Shown in pieces: positions 55,801 through 64,000 of a stretch of 64,000 nt of DNA (its first letter is position 1; each line of letters starts with the position of its first letter). This DNA comes from Psychromonas aquimarina ATCC BAA-1526 (GTDB taxonomy: Bacteria > Pseudomonadota > Gammaproteobacteria > Enterobacterales > Psychromonadaceae). The notes beneath the pieces were generated by a model. The model did not search any database. It worked only from the letters and a program-made list of their open reading frames with translations, and had not been told where the DNA came from. The stretch covers positions 1 through 64,000 of the forward strand of contig NZ_AUAM01000018.1 of NCBI RefSeq assembly GCF_000428725.1, read 5' to 3'. A program made the position numbers and the translations under genes.

Positions 55801-55871
55801 TTTAATGTTTTTTACAGTCGCTTATGCTGCCGCACTGATATTAACAGGTGTAGTTTTTGCTCAGTGGAAAT
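55801..55871 (+). pseudogene. Fragment of glpF between the two pullulanase genes
   Basis: Plus-strand codons read LMFFTVAYAAALILTGVVFAQWK then stop, against intact GlpF LIFFGVGCVAALVLTGASFGQWE. The DNA is about 80 percent identical over 70 bp (for example gccgcactg-tattaacaggtg). Only about 23 codons near the N terminus survive. Upstream, the cgacatcaaaca word at 55784 recurs at 59552 in the intact pulA2-glpF spacer, so a deletion joined mid-spacer to mid-gene. Confidence 0.8.
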
Positions 55872-55999
55872 GAAAGAGAACATAATATTTGACTGGATAA
55901 TAAGCAGAACATTGATTTGTTTTGTACCTAGAAAAATAGAGCTGCGAGTGTGATTGAAAATGCACTATACATATTGAAATAGTTTGCATAGGCCGAAAA

Positions 56000-56033
56000 A
56001 AATGCCTGTCAGCTCTTAACTGACAGGCATTTT
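56000..56033 (-). terminator. Terminator of pulA2
   Basis: Stem aaatgcctgtcag / ctgacaggcattt, followed on the minus strand by T6. Core identical to the fruA terminator stem. Confidence 0.92.
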
Positions 56034-56078
56034 AGTTAATAACACCAGCCTCTATAATAAATAGAGAGAGCGGCTGTT

Positions 56079-58955
56079 CTACATCTCTTTTGCAGAAACA
56101 GGCAGACCAGCACCTTGTGATTTACCCTGTGCTTTAACAAACACAGCTGTCGTTAACGCCGGTACGGTGAATTTTCCATCTGCAAAAGCAGCTGTTTTCA
56201 CAATGGGATCAACAGAGTTCTGCAGATCAGAATGCAGAGTAAATCCAGCAGCTCCAGCCACAGGCATGATCTGTTCACTTGTTGTTGCATTAATGACAAT
56301 CACAACGGCATCATAGTTACTGTCCAGATCAGTCAGTCCAGCACCGTCATCAATAGACATAACCACTACACCTGACACCTGCTCCGTTCCCGTATTATGG
56401 AACCCCACACGCGCTATAACATCTGCAGCGGTTTCCAGGTTAAATAACGGACTGGTCGTACGGATTTTCAGCATCTCCTGGAACTGTTCAGCCGCCAGCT
56501 GAATCTGCTCAGCACTTGGTTGTGCTTCGCTGTCCTTAATAACCTCTTTTATTACATCGTAGTTATCACCGTCTTTATCTTCACGCGGCAGACCAACATT
56601 CCAGTTATTATGCAGATCCGTATTTTCCAGATCAAAATCTACCCGGTTGTACCAGTCACCGGAATCATAGCTGTCACGCTGCATAGACTTAGAACGCAGC
56701 AGCTCAGAGCCCATATGCAGGAACGGAACCCCTTGACCTAATAACACTGTACTTAGAGCAATATTATGCATACGTACACGATCCGCCGAAGTTGTCCCCT
56801 CCGGAGTTTTGTACTGATTGTTATCCCATAGAGTCTGGTTATCATGCTTAGAAACATAGTTTAGTGTCTCCTGGGGCTGCTCTGCATAACCTGCTTTCTG
56901 ACCGTTGTAGTCAATATCCTGACCGCGCTTAAGGTCGCCTTGATAATCGACAAACTGATAATCCTTCAAATTGGCAGCCATGCCCAGACGCACTAAATCC
57001 GTCAGGCGGTTCAGCTCTGCTTTTTTACTGTCGTCTGCATAATCATCAGCGGCATTAGCAAAACCTTTGTTCTCTCGTAAATATTCACCACTGTCAAAGG
57101 GGCTGCCGCCGCGAACGGCATCACGAAGACGGTCACTGAAAGTACCTATACCTGTCCCCGCCATATTCCATTGAATCGCATTTTTACCGCGTTTTCCGTT
57201 TTCCACTTCACCAAAATTCCAGCCTTCGCCGTAAAAGTAAGTGCCGGGATTAACCTTTTGTACTTCTGCCAGTGCTTTTTCCATATTCGTTTTCATATGG
57301 TGGCCCATCAGATCAAAACGGAAAGAATCAATCTTGTAGTCCTGCGTCCAGGTAACTAATGAATCAATCATCAGCTTTTCCATCATGGTATGTTCAGAAG
57401 CAGTATTGTCACAACAGGTAGACTGCTCAACAGAACCTGATTCGCTGTTCAGGCGGTGGTAATAGCCGGGAACAACTTTATCCAGCACGGATTTTTCATT
57501 ATCACCAGACGCATAGGTATGGTTATAAACCACATCCATTACCACTTTAAAGCCCATATCATGCAGTGCCTGCACCATCTGACGGAACTCTTCAATCCGT
57601 GTTGAACCTTCTGCATCACTTGCATAACTGCCTTCCGGAACCGTGTAATGGTAAGGGTCATAACCCCAGTTAAAACTGTCCAGCGCACGTATATCATTCA
57701 TCAGAGCCTGTGCACTGTCCGTTTCCGGATCATAACTTTCCATCAGAGACTGCAGCGTCTGACTTGGATCTGCACTGCTGCACACACCGGCAGCTGCATT
57801 TATCGAACATAATTTTGCAACAGTGTCATTAAGGTTAACCAGTTTTTCCGGATCTTCATTAACCGTGGCGATATCAAATGTCGGCATCAGGTGGAAGTAA
57901 GTCAGACCAGACTCCTGCAGTGATTTAAGATGCTTCATACTGGCACGCTGATCTTCAGTAAAAGCCAGATATTTACCGTTATTTTCCGCATTACCTAATG
58001 TATCGCTGTTACTAAAATCTCGAATATGAGACTCATAGATAATGGCATCGGTAGCTTTCGCCTGAGCATCAAACTTATAATCATCCCAGTTCGCTGGTTT
58101 TAAAGCTGCATCATTCATATCAACGACTTGAGAAAACAGACTGTTCTCAGACAGGCTTAATGAATACGGGTCGGTTACATCAAAAGTCTCAAGGTTACCC
58201 GTAGTCGGATGATAAACCGTCACACGGTAGCGGTAATATTTATCTATTACGCTGTCATCGGCAGACAGTGTATAAACCCCGTCTCCGTCTTCATCAATCA
58301 TGGTTTTCGGATAACCTTGTTCAACCTTGCCCGGATCAGCTTCGCTGAATACAAACAGCTCAACTTTCTGTGCGGTAGGCGCCCAGAGATTAAAAGTAAC
58401 ACTGCTGGAATCAACAAGCGCACCTAATGCCTGTTTATCGGCATTACGCCCCTCTTCTTCGCTTCCGGTATATAGTGCATCTAATACACCAGGAATCTGA
58501 ATCTTAGTCGCAGCGGTAATCTTACCCGCCCCGTCGCGGGCAACGGCAACAAGCTGACCTCTTAATATCTCTTTAATATCACCATCAGCAGGAATGCTGA
58601 ATGCGGCACTGTCTTTAAGGTGCGGAAATTTTGCTTTAACGGATTCACTAACACTGCCTTCAGTCAGTGCAAGCACTTCTCCACCGGAAATAATGCCTTG
58701 ATCTTCATCGTATCTAATATCAACAGTTTCAGAATGGTAAATTTCCACTTTATCAGCCGCCTTAGCCTGATCCCAAAGCAGAGTACCGGCATCAACCCAA
58801 TGTGCAGAAGCTCCTTGTAAAGGTGCTGGATCCGGCGCCCCCGAATTGTCTGACGTTGAATCATCACACCCTGACAAAGTAATAGATGCTGCAAATGCCA
58901 TTGCACAGATTCGAGGCATTGTTGCTAATGCCAGTTTATTGAATTTATTTTTCAT
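56079..58955 (-). CDS. pulA: Lipoprotein pullulanase, minimal form (copy 2)
   Basis: A 958-residue GH13 pullulanase, highly similar to the catalytic part of copy 1. The signal peptide and lipobox (LSGC, Cys30, Asp +2) are almost the same, but only about 15 residues separate the anchor from the first shared module, and the protein stops after the barrel's C-domain. The catalytic residues are kept: DSFRFDLMGH (near 544), YFYGEGWNFG (near 576) and SKHDNQT (near 703). It has the better CRP site and lies next to glpF, so it probably keeps the ancestral position. Confidence 0.93.
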   Translation of the reverse strand: MKNKFNKLALATMPRICAMAFAASITLSGCDDSTSDNSGAPDPAPLQGASAHWVDAGTLLWDQAKAADKVEIYHSETVDIRYDEDQGIISGGEVLALTEGSVSESVKAKFPHLKDSAAFSIPADGDIKEILRGQLVAVARDGAGKITAATKIQIPGVLDALYTGSEEEGRNADKQALGALVDSSSVTFNLWAPTAQKVELFVFSEADPGKVEQGYPKTMIDEDGDGVYTLSADDSVIDKYYRYRVTVYHPTTGNLETFDVTDPYSLSLSENSLFSQVVDMNDAALKPANWDDYKFDAQAKATDAIIYESHIRDFSNSDTLGNAENNGKYLAFTEDQRASMKHLKSLQESGLTYFHLMPTFDIATVNEDPEKLVNLNDTVAKLCSINAAAGVCSSADPSQTLQSLMESYDPETDSAQALMNDIRALDSFNWGYDPYHYTVPEGSYASDAEGSTRIEEFRQMVQALHDMGFKVVMDVVYNHTYASGDNEKSVLDKVVPGYYHRLNSESGSVEQSTCCDNTASEHTMMEKLMIDSLVTWTQDYKIDSFRFDLMGHHMKTNMEKALAEVQKVNPGTYFYGEGWNFGEVENGKRGKNAIQWNMAGTGIGTFSDRLRDAVRGGSPFDSGEYLRENKGFANAADDYADDSKKAELNRLTDLVRLGMAANLKDYQFVDYQGDLKRGQDIDYNGQKAGYAEQPQETLNYVSKHDNQTLWDNNQYKTPEGTTSADRVRMHNIALSTVLLGQGVPFLHMGSELLRSKSMQRDSYDSGDWYNRVDFDLENTDLHNNWNVGLPREDKDGDNYDVIKEVIKDSEAQPSAEQIQLAAEQFQEMLKIRTTSPLFNLETAADVIARVGFHNTGTEQVSGVVVMSIDDGAGLTDLDSNYDAVVIVINATTSEQIMPVAGAAGFTLHSDLQNSVDPIVKTAAFADGKFTVPALTTAVFVKAQGKSQGAGLPVSAKEM

Positions 58956-59014
58956 TTAAGCTGCTTCCCGTATATTTACACTTCGTTGACACAATTGACT
59001 TTATTTACAACAAA

Positions 59015-59346
59015 CTAATGTTGCGCCGAAAAATCATATTGGATTGCTATAAATCAATAGTTGATCCAGGCGGAATTTTTCATAACACAAATATTCTAAA
59101 GCACATTTTTTGTGATCTTAATCACTGTAAAATGCTTTCCATAAATTCAATAAACAAATACATTCCGCTTACAAAAACACAGTGTAAACGTAACCAACCA
59201 CAACCAAAATAACAACAAAACCAGCAACTTGGCATTAGCGCGGCAATTAAAGAATAATCACTACAATATTCTAGGCACATAAAAACAATCGTTTTAAAAG
59301 TAAAACCAGCAGCTGTACGGATCAGCAGTAATGAAAGCGTTACCAC
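59015..59346. promoter_or_regulatory. Conserved control region of pulA2
   Basis: Matches the pulA1 control region: exact 31-bp block (59015-59045), cagtgtaaacgtaacca (59180-59196) and tgaaagcgttaccac (59332-59346). CG-centred words with half-site GTTACC(A) resemble LacI-family sugar-regulator operators; the regulator is not in the window. Confidence 0.65.
59111..59126. promoter_or_regulatory. CRP site upstream of pulA2
   Basis: TGTGAtcttaaTCACT matches the CRP consensus TGTGA-N6-TCACA at 9 of 10 positions, about 155 bp before the start codon. Confidence 0.7.
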
Positions 59347-60212
59347 AGCAGTTTGCAATCGCCAGACAGTTCAGCAAACAAACATAAAATAATAATATAA
59401 TGTACATGCAGAACATGCTCAAGACGCAGCCGCACCCATTAAATGAGAAATAAAAGTCACTTACTGATTGACAATTAATTCACTTAAACCGAAATAAAAA
59501 CTCTTTTATTTCCCTGCTTGTTTTTAATAAAAAACATTGAAAAACACAAAGGACGACATCAAACAAACAGTCAACATTTTGAAGCCACGAGGTAAAATAA
59601 ACTGAATTTTGATGCAGATAGACACAAAATTTTCGAACGAACCTACCGCCAGCATTATGATAAGACCATCCTTGCGCTGCATTCAGCTGTTAAGTACACA
59701 GCCCCTTCCCTAAAACCTTTATGCAGCAGCCCAGCAGGGCACCTGTAAAAAAGCCTGTCTATTTATGCCCCCTGGCGACAGAAGTGTATATTTCGATTTA
59801 AAAGCGAAAAGCCCCCCGCCCTGCTTTTTCAGCTGAAAATAATAAGCCACAAAAAACATAAAAGTTTAAAAACAAATCGTTACAACAAAAAATAGAAAGT
59901 AAAACAATCTAAAACAGCAGTATCTATAAGTAAAAACCGGCCTATTACCCAAAACAAAAAAAAATAAAAATATACACCACACCTAAATATCAACAACGAA
60001 TGTGCTTATTTATTAAACAGCCTCTATGGCAAAGGGGCCACGGGTAATATCAAGCGTATTTACACAAACAATTCAACCTTCAATTGAGAACATTAATGTG
60101 CTCGAACGCTCATTTCCTGCCTTTTTATGTTTCCTAATTGTTAATATGGCGTACATTTATGCAACACAGAAAGTGTAATCTTAATTAAACATCACATACA
60201 GAGGAATGGATT
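59347..60212. other. Long spacer between pulA2 and glpF
   Basis: About 870 bp, AT-rich with a GC-richer centre near 59690-59830. It carries the glpF promoter on the right. No gene recognised. The left part aligns with the shorter pulA1 spacer (cttgttttta and cgacatcaaaca words). Confidence 0.5.
60096..60113. promoter_or_regulatory. Candidate GlpR operator before glpF
   Basis: atgtgctcgaacgctcat agrees at 12 of 18 positions with an ATGTTCG-N4-CGAACAT type glp operator recalled from enteric bacteria. Plausible because glpR is in the cluster; unproven. Confidence 0.4.
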
Positions 60213-61070
60213 ATGACTCAAAGTAAACAACATACGCTGCTGGGACAGTGCATCGCAGAGTTTATAGGCACAGGGCTGTTAATATTTTTTGGTGTCGGTT
60301 GTGTTGCCGCACTGGTATTAACAGGTGCAAGTTTTGGTCAGTGGGAAGTCAGTATCATGTGGGGGATGGGAGTCGCAATCGCTATTTACTGTACAGCTGG
60401 TGTTTCTGGTGCACATATTAACCCGGCAGTCACTATCGCCCTGGCGGCTTTTCACGGTTTTGAAAAAAGAAAAGTACTGCCTTATATCCTGTCGCAGCTT
60501 TTAGGCGCATTCTGTTCAGCCGCTTTAATTTACGCTTTATACAGTAATTTATTTACTGACTATGAAATTGCCAACGGCTTCATGCGCAGCAGCGAAGCCG
60601 CATTATCCACTGCAGGTATTTTCTCAACTTACCCGCACCCGTCATTATCTATGCTTGGCGCATTCTCTGTAGAGTTTGTCATTACCGCTGTATTGATGTT
60701 TGCTATTTTAGCTCTAGGAGATGAAAGCAACGGCGCACCGCGCGGCGCAATGACCCCGATTCTAATTGGTGTACTGATTGCTGTCATCGGCGGCTCATTA
60801 GGTCCGCTAACCGGTTTTGCTATGAACCCGGCTCGTGACTTTGGACCAAAACTGTTCGCTTATTTTGCCGGCTGGGAGTTCGCTCTAAGCGGTGCGAAAG
60901 AGATCCCTTACTTTATTGTCCCCATCCTGGGGCCTGTCTTCGGCGCATGTTTCGGCGGCTGGGCTTACCCTAAACTGATTGCACAATATCTACCGGATGC
61001 CGGTCAGAGCGACACTATTTCGAATCAGTCTGAAGATGAACAAGAGAATAAAGATTTAGCAGAGGCCTAA
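60213..61070 (+). CDS. glpF: Glycerol uptake facilitator
   Basis: A 285-residue aquaglyceroporin with six membrane helices and two half-helices carrying NPA motifs (GAHINPAVTIAL and GFAMNPARDFGPK). The Asp after the second NPA (NPARD) is the mark of the glycerol-conducting type. Good AGAGGA ribosome site. First gene of the glpF-glpK pair; a relic of its own 5' third lies near 55.8 kb. Confidence 0.97.
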   Translation: MTQSKQHTLLGQCIAEFIGTGLLIFFGVGCVAALVLTGASFGQWEVSIMWGMGVAIAIYCTAGVSGAHINPAVTIALAAFHGFEKRKVLPYILSQLLGAFCSAALIYALYSNLFTDYEIANGFMRSSEAALSTAGIFSTYPHPSLSMLGAFSVEFVITAVLMFAILALGDESNGAPRGAMTPILIGVLIAVIGGSLGPLTGFAMNPARDFGPKLFAYFAGWEFALSGAKEIPYFIVPILGPVFGACFGGWAYPKLIAQYLPDAGQSDTISNQSEDEQENKDLAEA

Positions 61071-61143
61071 GCATTAAATATTTAATTAAAAATGAGTATC
61101 AGTACAAATTACAACTAAACTTAAAGAGATAAAGGACAACGTC

Positions 61144-62667
61144 ATGACAGATAAAAAGTATATTGTTGCACTAGACCAGGGTACAACCAGCTCCCGCGCC
61201 GTTATTCTTGACCACGATGCAAATATCGTCAGTGTTTCTCAGCGTGAATTTACACAAATTTATCCGCAGGCCGGCTGGGTTGAGCATGATCCTCTGGAAA
61301 TTTATGCAACGCAAAGCTCGGTATTAACTGAAACGTTAGCCAAAGAAGGTATCCGCAGTGATCAGGTCGCCGGCATTGGTATTACCAACCAGCGTGAAAC
61401 AACCATTGTCTGGAATAAAGAAACCGGCAAACCTGTTTATAACGCAATTGTATGGCAGTGCCGCCGTACCGCTCCTATTTGTGAGACATTAAAAGAGCAG
61501 GAAGGTTTAGAAGAGTATATCCGTGAAAATACCGGCCTGGTGCTTGATCCGTATTTCTCCGGCACCAAGATCAAATGGATCTTAGACAATGTGGAAGGTG
61601 CACGAGAAGATGCTGAAGCCGGAAAATTAATGTTCGGTACCGTTGATACCTGGCTGGTCTGGAAAATGACCCAGGGCCGTGTTCATGTTACTGACTACAC
61701 CAATGCTTCTCGTACTATGCTTTTCAATATCAACACATTACAGTGGGATGAAAAACTCCTTAAAGCATTTGGTATTCCGCGCTCTATGATGGCAGATGTG
61801 AAAAGCTCATCAGAAGTTTACGGGCAGACCAACATCGGCGGCTTCGGCGGCACACGTATTCCTATTGCCGGTATTGCCGGTGATCAGCAGGCTGCCTTGT
61901 ACGGCCAAATGTGTGTTGATAAAGGCCAGGCGAAAAATACTTACGGCACAGGCTGCTTCCTGTTAATGAATACAGGTAAAGAAAAAGTAACTTCTAAAAA
62001 CGGCCTGTTAACGACCCTGGCATGCGGACCGAGAGGAGGCGCCGCCTATGCGCTGGAAGGTGCGGTATTTATGGGCGGCGCTTCTATTCAGTGGCTGCGT
62101 GACGAAATGAAACTGCTCGCTGATGCCAAGGATTCCGAATACTTTGCCACTAAAGTTGACTCTTCCAACGGTGTTTATGTGGTACCGGCATTTACCGGTT
62201 TAGGCGCACCGTACTGGGACCCCTATGCACGAGGCACCATTGTCGGCTTAACACGCGGCGTCAATTCCTGCCATATTATCCGGGCAACACTGGAGAGTAT
62301 TGCTTATCAGACCCGTGATGTACTGGATGCAATGCAGGCAGACTCCGGCATTAAACTGTCAGCTTTACGTGTTGACGGCGGCGCGGTGGCGAATAACTTC
62401 TTAATGCAGTTCCAGTCAGATGTATTAGATACAACAGTGCAGCGCCCTGCTGTCACCGAAGTCACCGCACTGGGTGCGGCTTACCTGGCCGGTATCGCAG
62501 TGGGTTACTGGGAAGGTTTAGAAGAATTAGCAGATAAAGCTGTTATTGAACATTCATTTACGGCAAACCCTGATAAAAGCAAACGTCAGCAGCGTTACAA
62601 CGGCTGGAAACGTGCCGTTAAATGTACGCAGGTCTGGGCAGAGCTTCATCATGAAGACAATGAGTAA
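61144..62667 (+). CDS. glpK: Glycerol kinase
   Basis: A 507-residue FGGY-family kinase that phosphorylates glycerol taken in by GlpF. Signatures: [22 protein letters not shown], the FGGY signature [13 protein letters not shown], and [18 protein letters not shown] in the C-terminal ATP domain. 73 bp after glpF with AAAGGA before the ATG; a terminator follows. Confidence 0.98.
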   Translation: MTDKKYIVALDQGTTSSRAVILDHDANIVSVSQREFTQIYPQAGWVEHDPLEIYATQSSVLTETLAKEGIRSDQVAGIGITNQRETTIVWNKETGKPVYNAIVWQCRRTAPICETLKEQEGLEEYIRENTGLVLDPYFSGTKIKWILDNVEGAREDAEAGKLMFGTVDTWLVWKMTQGRVHVTDYTNASRTMLFNINTLQWDEKLLKAFGIPRSMMADVKSSSEVYGQTNIGGFGGTRIPIAGIAGDQQAALYGQMCVDKGQAKNTYGTGCFLLMNTGKEKVTSKNGLLTTLACGPRGGAAYALEGAVFMGGASIQWLRDEMKLLADAKDSEYFATKVDSSNGVYVVPAFTGLGAPYWDPYARGTIVGLTRGVNSCHIIRATLESIAYQTRDVLDAMQADSGIKLSALRVDGGAVANNFLMQFQSDVLDTTVQRPAVTEVTALGAAYLAGIAVGYWEGLEELADKAVIEHSFTANPDKSKRQQRYNGWKRAVKCTQVWAELHHEDNE

Positions 62668-62699
62668 CGGCTAAAATCAGCCCTGTGCTTATTATATAA

Positions 62700-62725
62700 A
62701 GAGTGTCGTAAGACACTCTTTTTTT
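62700..62725 (+). terminator. Terminator of glpFK
   Basis: Perfect 8-bp stem agagtgtc / gacactct with GTAA loop and T7. Confidence 0.95.
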
Positions 62726-62920
62726 CGAAACTTATTCTCTTACTTCGCTCAACATTTCGAGTGTTCGCTGATAAAAGTACATCTTAAAAGTCAATTTGTT
62801 GTAATTCGAAACTAATATGCCTCATATCACTCAGCAATATTGTAATTTCATTGCTATTCATTACCGCAGCGGTAAACTTATTTCATTAAACTTCGGCACA
62901 GAACCAAGGAGCAGTGTTTC

Positions 62921-63694
62921 GTGAAGCAAACTACAAGACAGCAGAAAATCATCGATCTCGTACAAAAAAACGGCTATGTCAGTACCGACGACCTTGTTGA
63001 GCGTTTTAAAGTCAGCCCGCAGACCATTCGCCGTGATCTGAATGAACTGGCCGATGAAAATAAAATACGTCGCCATCACGGCGGCGCAACCACCCCGCTG
63101 AGCTCCGTAAATACCGCTTATAACACCCGTAAAGTGATGCAGCTGCATGAAAAGGACTGCATTGCAGAAGCCTTGGTAAAATATATTCCTAACGGCGCAA
63201 CCCTGTTTATTGATATAGGCACGACGCCGGAGTCGATCGCCAAAGAGCTGGTGAAGAACCACAAAGATCTGCGTGTTGTGACCAATAATATCAATGTGGC
63301 GGCTATCTTAATGGGTAACGAAGACTTTAAGGTTATCCTTGCCGGCGGAGAAGTACGTAATAGAGACGGCGGTATTGTTGGTGAAGCAACCCTGGATTTT
63401 ATTAAACAGTTCCGTTTAGATTTCGGCATTCTAGGTATCAGCGGTATTGACTATGACGGTTCACTGCTGGACTTTGACTACCATGAAGTACGGGTTAAAA
63501 AAGCGATTATAGAAAACAGCCGCAGTGTTTACCTGGCAGTTGACCATACAAAGTTCGGCCGTAATGCCATGGTGAATCTCGGTAATATTTCTGAACTGGA
63601 TATGCTGATTACCGACCAGCAGCCGCCGGAAGAAATTGCAGCATTATTAAAGGAACATAATATCCCCTTTGAAGTGATTTCCCGCACAAGCTGA
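62921..63694 (+). CDS. glpR: Glycerol-3-phosphate regulon repressor
   Basis: A 257-residue DeoR-family repressor, very like E. coli GlpR: helix-turn-helix VERFKVSPQTIRRDLNELAD, HHGGAT, DIGTTPESIAKEL, GEATLDFIKQFRLDFGILG, and DHTKFGRNAMVNLG. Starts with GTG and an AAGGAG site. It should repress glpFK and glpQ in the absence of glycerol 3-phosphate. It has its own promoter region after the glpK terminator. Confidence 0.97.
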   Translation: MKQTTRQQKIIDLVQKNGYVSTDDLVERFKVSPQTIRRDLNELADENKIRRHHGGATTPLSSVNTAYNTRKVMQLHEKDCIAEALVKYIPNGATLFIDIGTTPESIAKELVKNHKDLRVVTNNINVAAILMGNEDFKVILAGGEVRNRDGGIVGEATLDFIKQFRLDFGILGISGIDYDGSLLDFDYHEVRVKKAIIENSRSVYLAVDHTKFGRNAMVNLGNISELDMLITDQQPPEEIAALLKEHNIPFEVISRTS

Positions 63695-63718
63695 AACACT
63701 AAGCCATGTCTAGAAAAG

Positions 63719-63749
63719 ATAAGCACTTAGGCAAAGACTAAGTGCTTAT
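63719..63749. terminator. Bidirectional terminator of glpR and glpQ
   Basis: Perfect 12-bp stem ataagcacttag / ctaagtgcttat between convergent genes. Confidence 0.92.
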
Positions 63750-63767
63750 TATTAACTATCAGTCTGA

Positions 63768-64000
63768 CTAGCTGCTTTTCTGAGCATCTAAAAAATCAAC
63801 CGCACGATCCGGAAAGTCCGTAAATACACCGTCAACATCCGCTTTGTTATAGAAAATATCTAATAACTCTTCAAAGTCCTGCGCATACTCAGGTATTTTT
63901 CCTTCATCTAATCTAAATGTATAAGGATGAACCTGCATGCCGGCCTGATGCGCTTCCTTAACCAGAGAGGTAAAAACTAACTTACCTTTCTGCGATTCCG
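63768..64000 (-). CDS. glpQ: Glycerophosphodiester phosphodiesterase, 3' end only
   Basis: The last 76 codons of a gene cut by the window edge. The sequence EAHQAGMQVHPYTFRLDEG, then DVDGVFTDFPDRAVDFL matches the C-terminal part of periplasmic GlpQ, which splits glycerophosphodiesters to glycerol 3-phosphate and alcohol. It fits with the glpFKR genes next to it. Confidence 0.88.
   Translation of the reverse strand, partial: ESQKGKLVFTSLVKEAHQAGMQVHPYTFRLDEGKIPEYAQDFEELLDIFYNKADVDGVFTDFPDRAVDFLDAQKSS

Noticed and set aside
55222-59212. Plus-strand frames in both pulA leaders starting MLRRKIILD
   Set aside because: The DNA is conserved as a regulatory block; the frames diverge and end differently, and there is no ribosome site before either ATG.
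62750-62775. TTCG-rich stretch before glpR as GlpR operator
   Set aside because: No palindromic arrangement matching the known operator could be set.

Overview
The window looks like chromosomal DNA of a cold-adapted marine gammaproteobacterium, most like Psychromonas or a near relative in the Alteromonadales/Vibrionales. This rests on AT-rich gammaproteobacterial protein types (LexA, GlpR, MetA, LdhA, SpeG, Cra and the GspC-N order all read as the enteric/vibrio forms), not on a database search. It is ordinary core genome with no phage, integrase, transposase, CRISPR, tRNA or rRNA seen.

Layout. 0-7 kb: SNF2 helicase and metH on the minus strand. 7-13 kb: a long spacer holding a possible tiny gene, then metA with a tandem MetJ operator, a GNAT enzyme, a receiver domain without its phosphorylation residues, a Sco1-type copper protein, lexA with SOS boxes and a DUF3465 lipoprotein. 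12.3-23.7 kb: a complete type II secretion operon gspCDEFGHIJKLMN. 24-27.6 kb: hslR, hslO, pckA. 27.7-33.6 kb: EamA exporter/LysR pair, glycosyltransferase-like protein, ldhA, mviM/tetR pair. 34-39 kb: a Tat-exported PLP enzyme, then a periplasmic binding protein in an operon with a GGDEF-EAL protein. 39-45 kb: small membrane methyltransferase, phosphoribosyltransferase, acpH, a lipoprotein peptidase, a PP2A-type phosphatase, speG. 45.4-50.5 kb: cra divergent from fruBKA with two consensus Cra operators between. 51-59 kb: two tandem lipoprotein pullulanases. 60.2 kb to the end: glpF, glpK, glpR and the 3' end of glpQ.

How the genes fit together. Starch-type alpha-glucans can be attacked outside the cell by the two pullulanases, which have the lipobox-Asp(+2) arrangement of the classic type II secretion substrate PulA, and the secretion machine is encoded in the same window. 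Fructose uptake (fru), glycerol and glycerophosphodiester use (glp), gluconeogenesis (pckA) and fermentation (ldhA) complete a carbon-metabolism set.

Most unusual signal: several genes are followed by a short, diverged echo of their own 3' end. The clearest are the SNF2 helicase (window start), lexA (in frame, 84 bp after the stop, differing mostly at third codon positions) and hslR (a diverged tail plus a 121-bp tandem duplication); hpt and metA are weaker candidates. A separate relic, a fragment of glpF, lies between the two pullulanase genes and shows that the duplicated block once contained pulA, its control region and glpF. These scars suggest repeated tandem duplication or allele replacement followed by deletion.
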